Source of the DNA: Zerene cesonia
Taxonomy: Eukaryota > Arthropoda > Insecta > Lepidoptera > Pieridae
NCBI RefSeq assembly: GCF_012273895.1
Contig: NC_052118.1
Span: 5,109,164 to 5,173,163, forward strand
Direction: 5' to 3'
DNA: 64,000 bases
Shown here: piece by piece, positions 62,390 through 64,000 of the stretch
Position numbering within the stretch: position 1 is the first letter of the stretch
How the letters are laid out: each line of letters begins with the position of its first letter
Position numbers and translations under genes: made by a program
Notes under the pieces: generated by a model
What the model saw: the letters and a program-made list of their open reading frames with translations, nothing else
Database searches by the model: none
What the model was told of the DNA's origin: nothing

Positions 62390-62530
62390 AAAAGGGACAC
62401 ACGCCGGTAGTGAAATGTCTTCTGTAATGAATTTAGGCGCACTAATGGAAGCAAACCGCATAGTTGGCGTTGCGGCTGACAGGCCTACACCTCCGACGCC
62501 ACATCCTGCAAACGGTGACATGCTCTAAGT
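62390..62530. other. GC-richer block, candidate regulatory element
   Basis: GGACACACGCCGGTAGTG, GGCGCACTAATGGAAGC and GTTGGCGTTGCGGCTGAC lie in a stretch with AT-rich words between. No open frame or repeat signature. Confidence 0.35.
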
Positions 62531-63047
62531 AAAGCTGTTAGTAGAATGAATTAACAGACGATTCTATCCTCCTCGTTACGTTAACGTGCAATACCTTCTA
62601 TTCCTTAAGGCCCCCTGAGAATAGACGTCATATTTGCCTTTTCCATATTGCATCCGAATGCAGAAAACACACAACATAGGTGATTGTGGATTTCACAGAT
62701 CCTAGGTCTGATTTGAGGACTATATTCTCAGTGATTACGTTGGTATTTTTTCCTAATTATTTAACATATCTTTTGGAAAAAAACAATAAGTATCTATTAA
62801 TTATACATTAGATATGAAAATCAGCACACAGTTATCTAATACATATTATGTCGCAATGCTTTAACAGGCAAATAAAATTTAAAAAAAAATGTTAACAGCA
62901 AGATTCACGTGGATATATATACTTAGTAATAAAATTGCTTTAAATTGTCCTAAAATATAATTAAATAATAATTTTCCATTTGAACGGTGTAATGAGGTAG
63001 CTACTCCATAAATAACTCTACCTATCGAATGTAGAAAGAGTAACTTA
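62531..63047. other. AT-rich noncoding DNA
   Basis: Nothing recognised. Confidence 0.5.
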
Positions 63048-63195
63048 CCGAGCCATGCGGGCTCAGTTGTTAAGACCTCGGATTTCCATCGAAGACTTGT
63101 TCAAGACCAGGCGAACGTTCAACAATGAAAACATCGTGATTAAATCGGCACAACCAAGAATTAAAAATTGACAAATATTATCACCCCTAACAATC
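63048..63195 (+). mobile_element. tRNA-derived SINE, internally deleted and decayed
   Basis: An A-box head (GGGCTCAGTTGTTAAGACCT), a decayed B box (TGTTCAAGACCAGG, about 63107-63120) and body remnants (AAAACATCGTGATTAAATCG) match the 2980 SINE, with the middle segment missing. It appears to be the oldest copy in the window. Confidence 0.65.
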
Positions 63196-64000
63196 CGCTC
63201 TTACATAAATAGATACCGTTAAATATAAGTCCTTTTGTTAATTTTCTACCAACTAATAAAATTCACCCCTGTGTGGTTTTTATAACGTTTTAATTATAGT
63301 CAAGATAGCAAAGAACGATAGTAAAAATTATATATCCCATTGTATTAAGTTGTAGTATCAGTTCACGTCCTGTAAAACAAATGAAGGGGCTATTTATACC
63401 AATATTAGAATATTTTACAGGGATTTAAAATCGCAAACACGTAATATTCACACAACACGATGTCGCTCGCAGCTACTGTGGTTTCACATAACAGGCCGTA
63501 ACATTCGCAGGTTTATTACACGTATAATTAGATAATACGCACTTGCACGCACCAGCTGCTGTTTTACCAATTATTATTTTAGTTATTATGAATTACATGA
63601 CATTAATTACTGAACCCACTCATAAAACGTGAGTAATTAGTTGGGCGCAGGTTTCCTTTTTGGTACCAATTAGTTAACTAGCATCATTTTAACATTAAGA
63701 TTTATGTTGTTTGATTGTTCTGATAAATTAGTACCTTCTTTGTTATATCGACTGACGCTGTATCAATTTCAGTAACACTCCTTCACAACAGGACTTATTA
63801 AGTCATGACATAAGTATAAAACAAATACTACAAATCTTTCCTTTGATGAACTTTTTAAATAATGAAACAATACTAACGTTATTTACAAAAAATCCGATAT
63901 TAAGAAGCAAAATACATAGGCTCTGTTTAATGCTTGTGAAATTGTAACGTGAAATATTTCAGTCGATGACCACACATACATCTAGATTTCTCCCGCTCGT
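63196..64000. other. AT-rich noncoding DNA
   Basis: A slightly GC-richer patch at 63455-63510 (GATGTCGCTCGCAGCTACTG) is unassigned. No gene or repeat recognised. Confidence 0.5.

Overview
This window reads as 64 kb of AT-rich, gene-poor nuclear DNA from a moth or butterfly (Lepidoptera). The assignment rests on repeats recognised from memory. These are a tRNA-derived SINE ending in TGA repeats, short Helitron-like elements beginning TCCTAC and ending in a GCGCAGCTAG-type hairpin, fragments carrying the 'CCGACTTCAAAAAAGGAG' motif, and LINE-like 3' tails rich in TCAAA. No database search was possible, so family names are provisional.

I found no protein-coding gene, rRNA, functional tRNA or CRISPR array that I can defend. 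The longest open frames (about 90-120 codons) either lie in repeats (10.4-10.7 kb, 22.8-23.2 kb) or look like chance. The window is best explained as part of a very large intron or an intergenic regulatory desert.

Layout: 0-6 kb holds a full-length SINE with target-site duplications (2980-3300), a complete Helitron-like element (3892-4113), a pair of CTCF-like motifs (5024-5090) and a cluster of three transposon ends (5467-6055). 7-13 kb holds transposon tails, a duplicated GC-rich block (8261 and 8932), a SINE inserted inside another SINE (10103-10570) and a Helitron-like end (12352). 13-27 kb is mostly unique AT-rich DNA with a few LINE-like tails, a CpG-rich island (22.3 kb) and a retroposon (22.8 kb). 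27-38 kb has a candidate recursive splice site (27878), more transposon tails, two more retroposon copies and a second tRNA-like SINE (37.1 kb). 38-48 kb has a miRNA-like hairpin (39.83-39.91 kb), GC-rich islands, a perfect hAT-type MITE (46744-46910) and a complete Helitron-like element (47458-47656). 48-64 kb is mainly unique sequence with GC-rich islands (48.5, 57.6, 59.7, 60.4 and 62.4 kb), further tails and two more SINEs.

The most interesting signals are non-genic: the hairpin near 39.87 kb, the duplicated block near 8.3 and 8.9 kb, the AG|GTAAGT site at 27.88 kb and the paired CTCF-like motifs near 5.05 kb. All are inferences from sequence alone.
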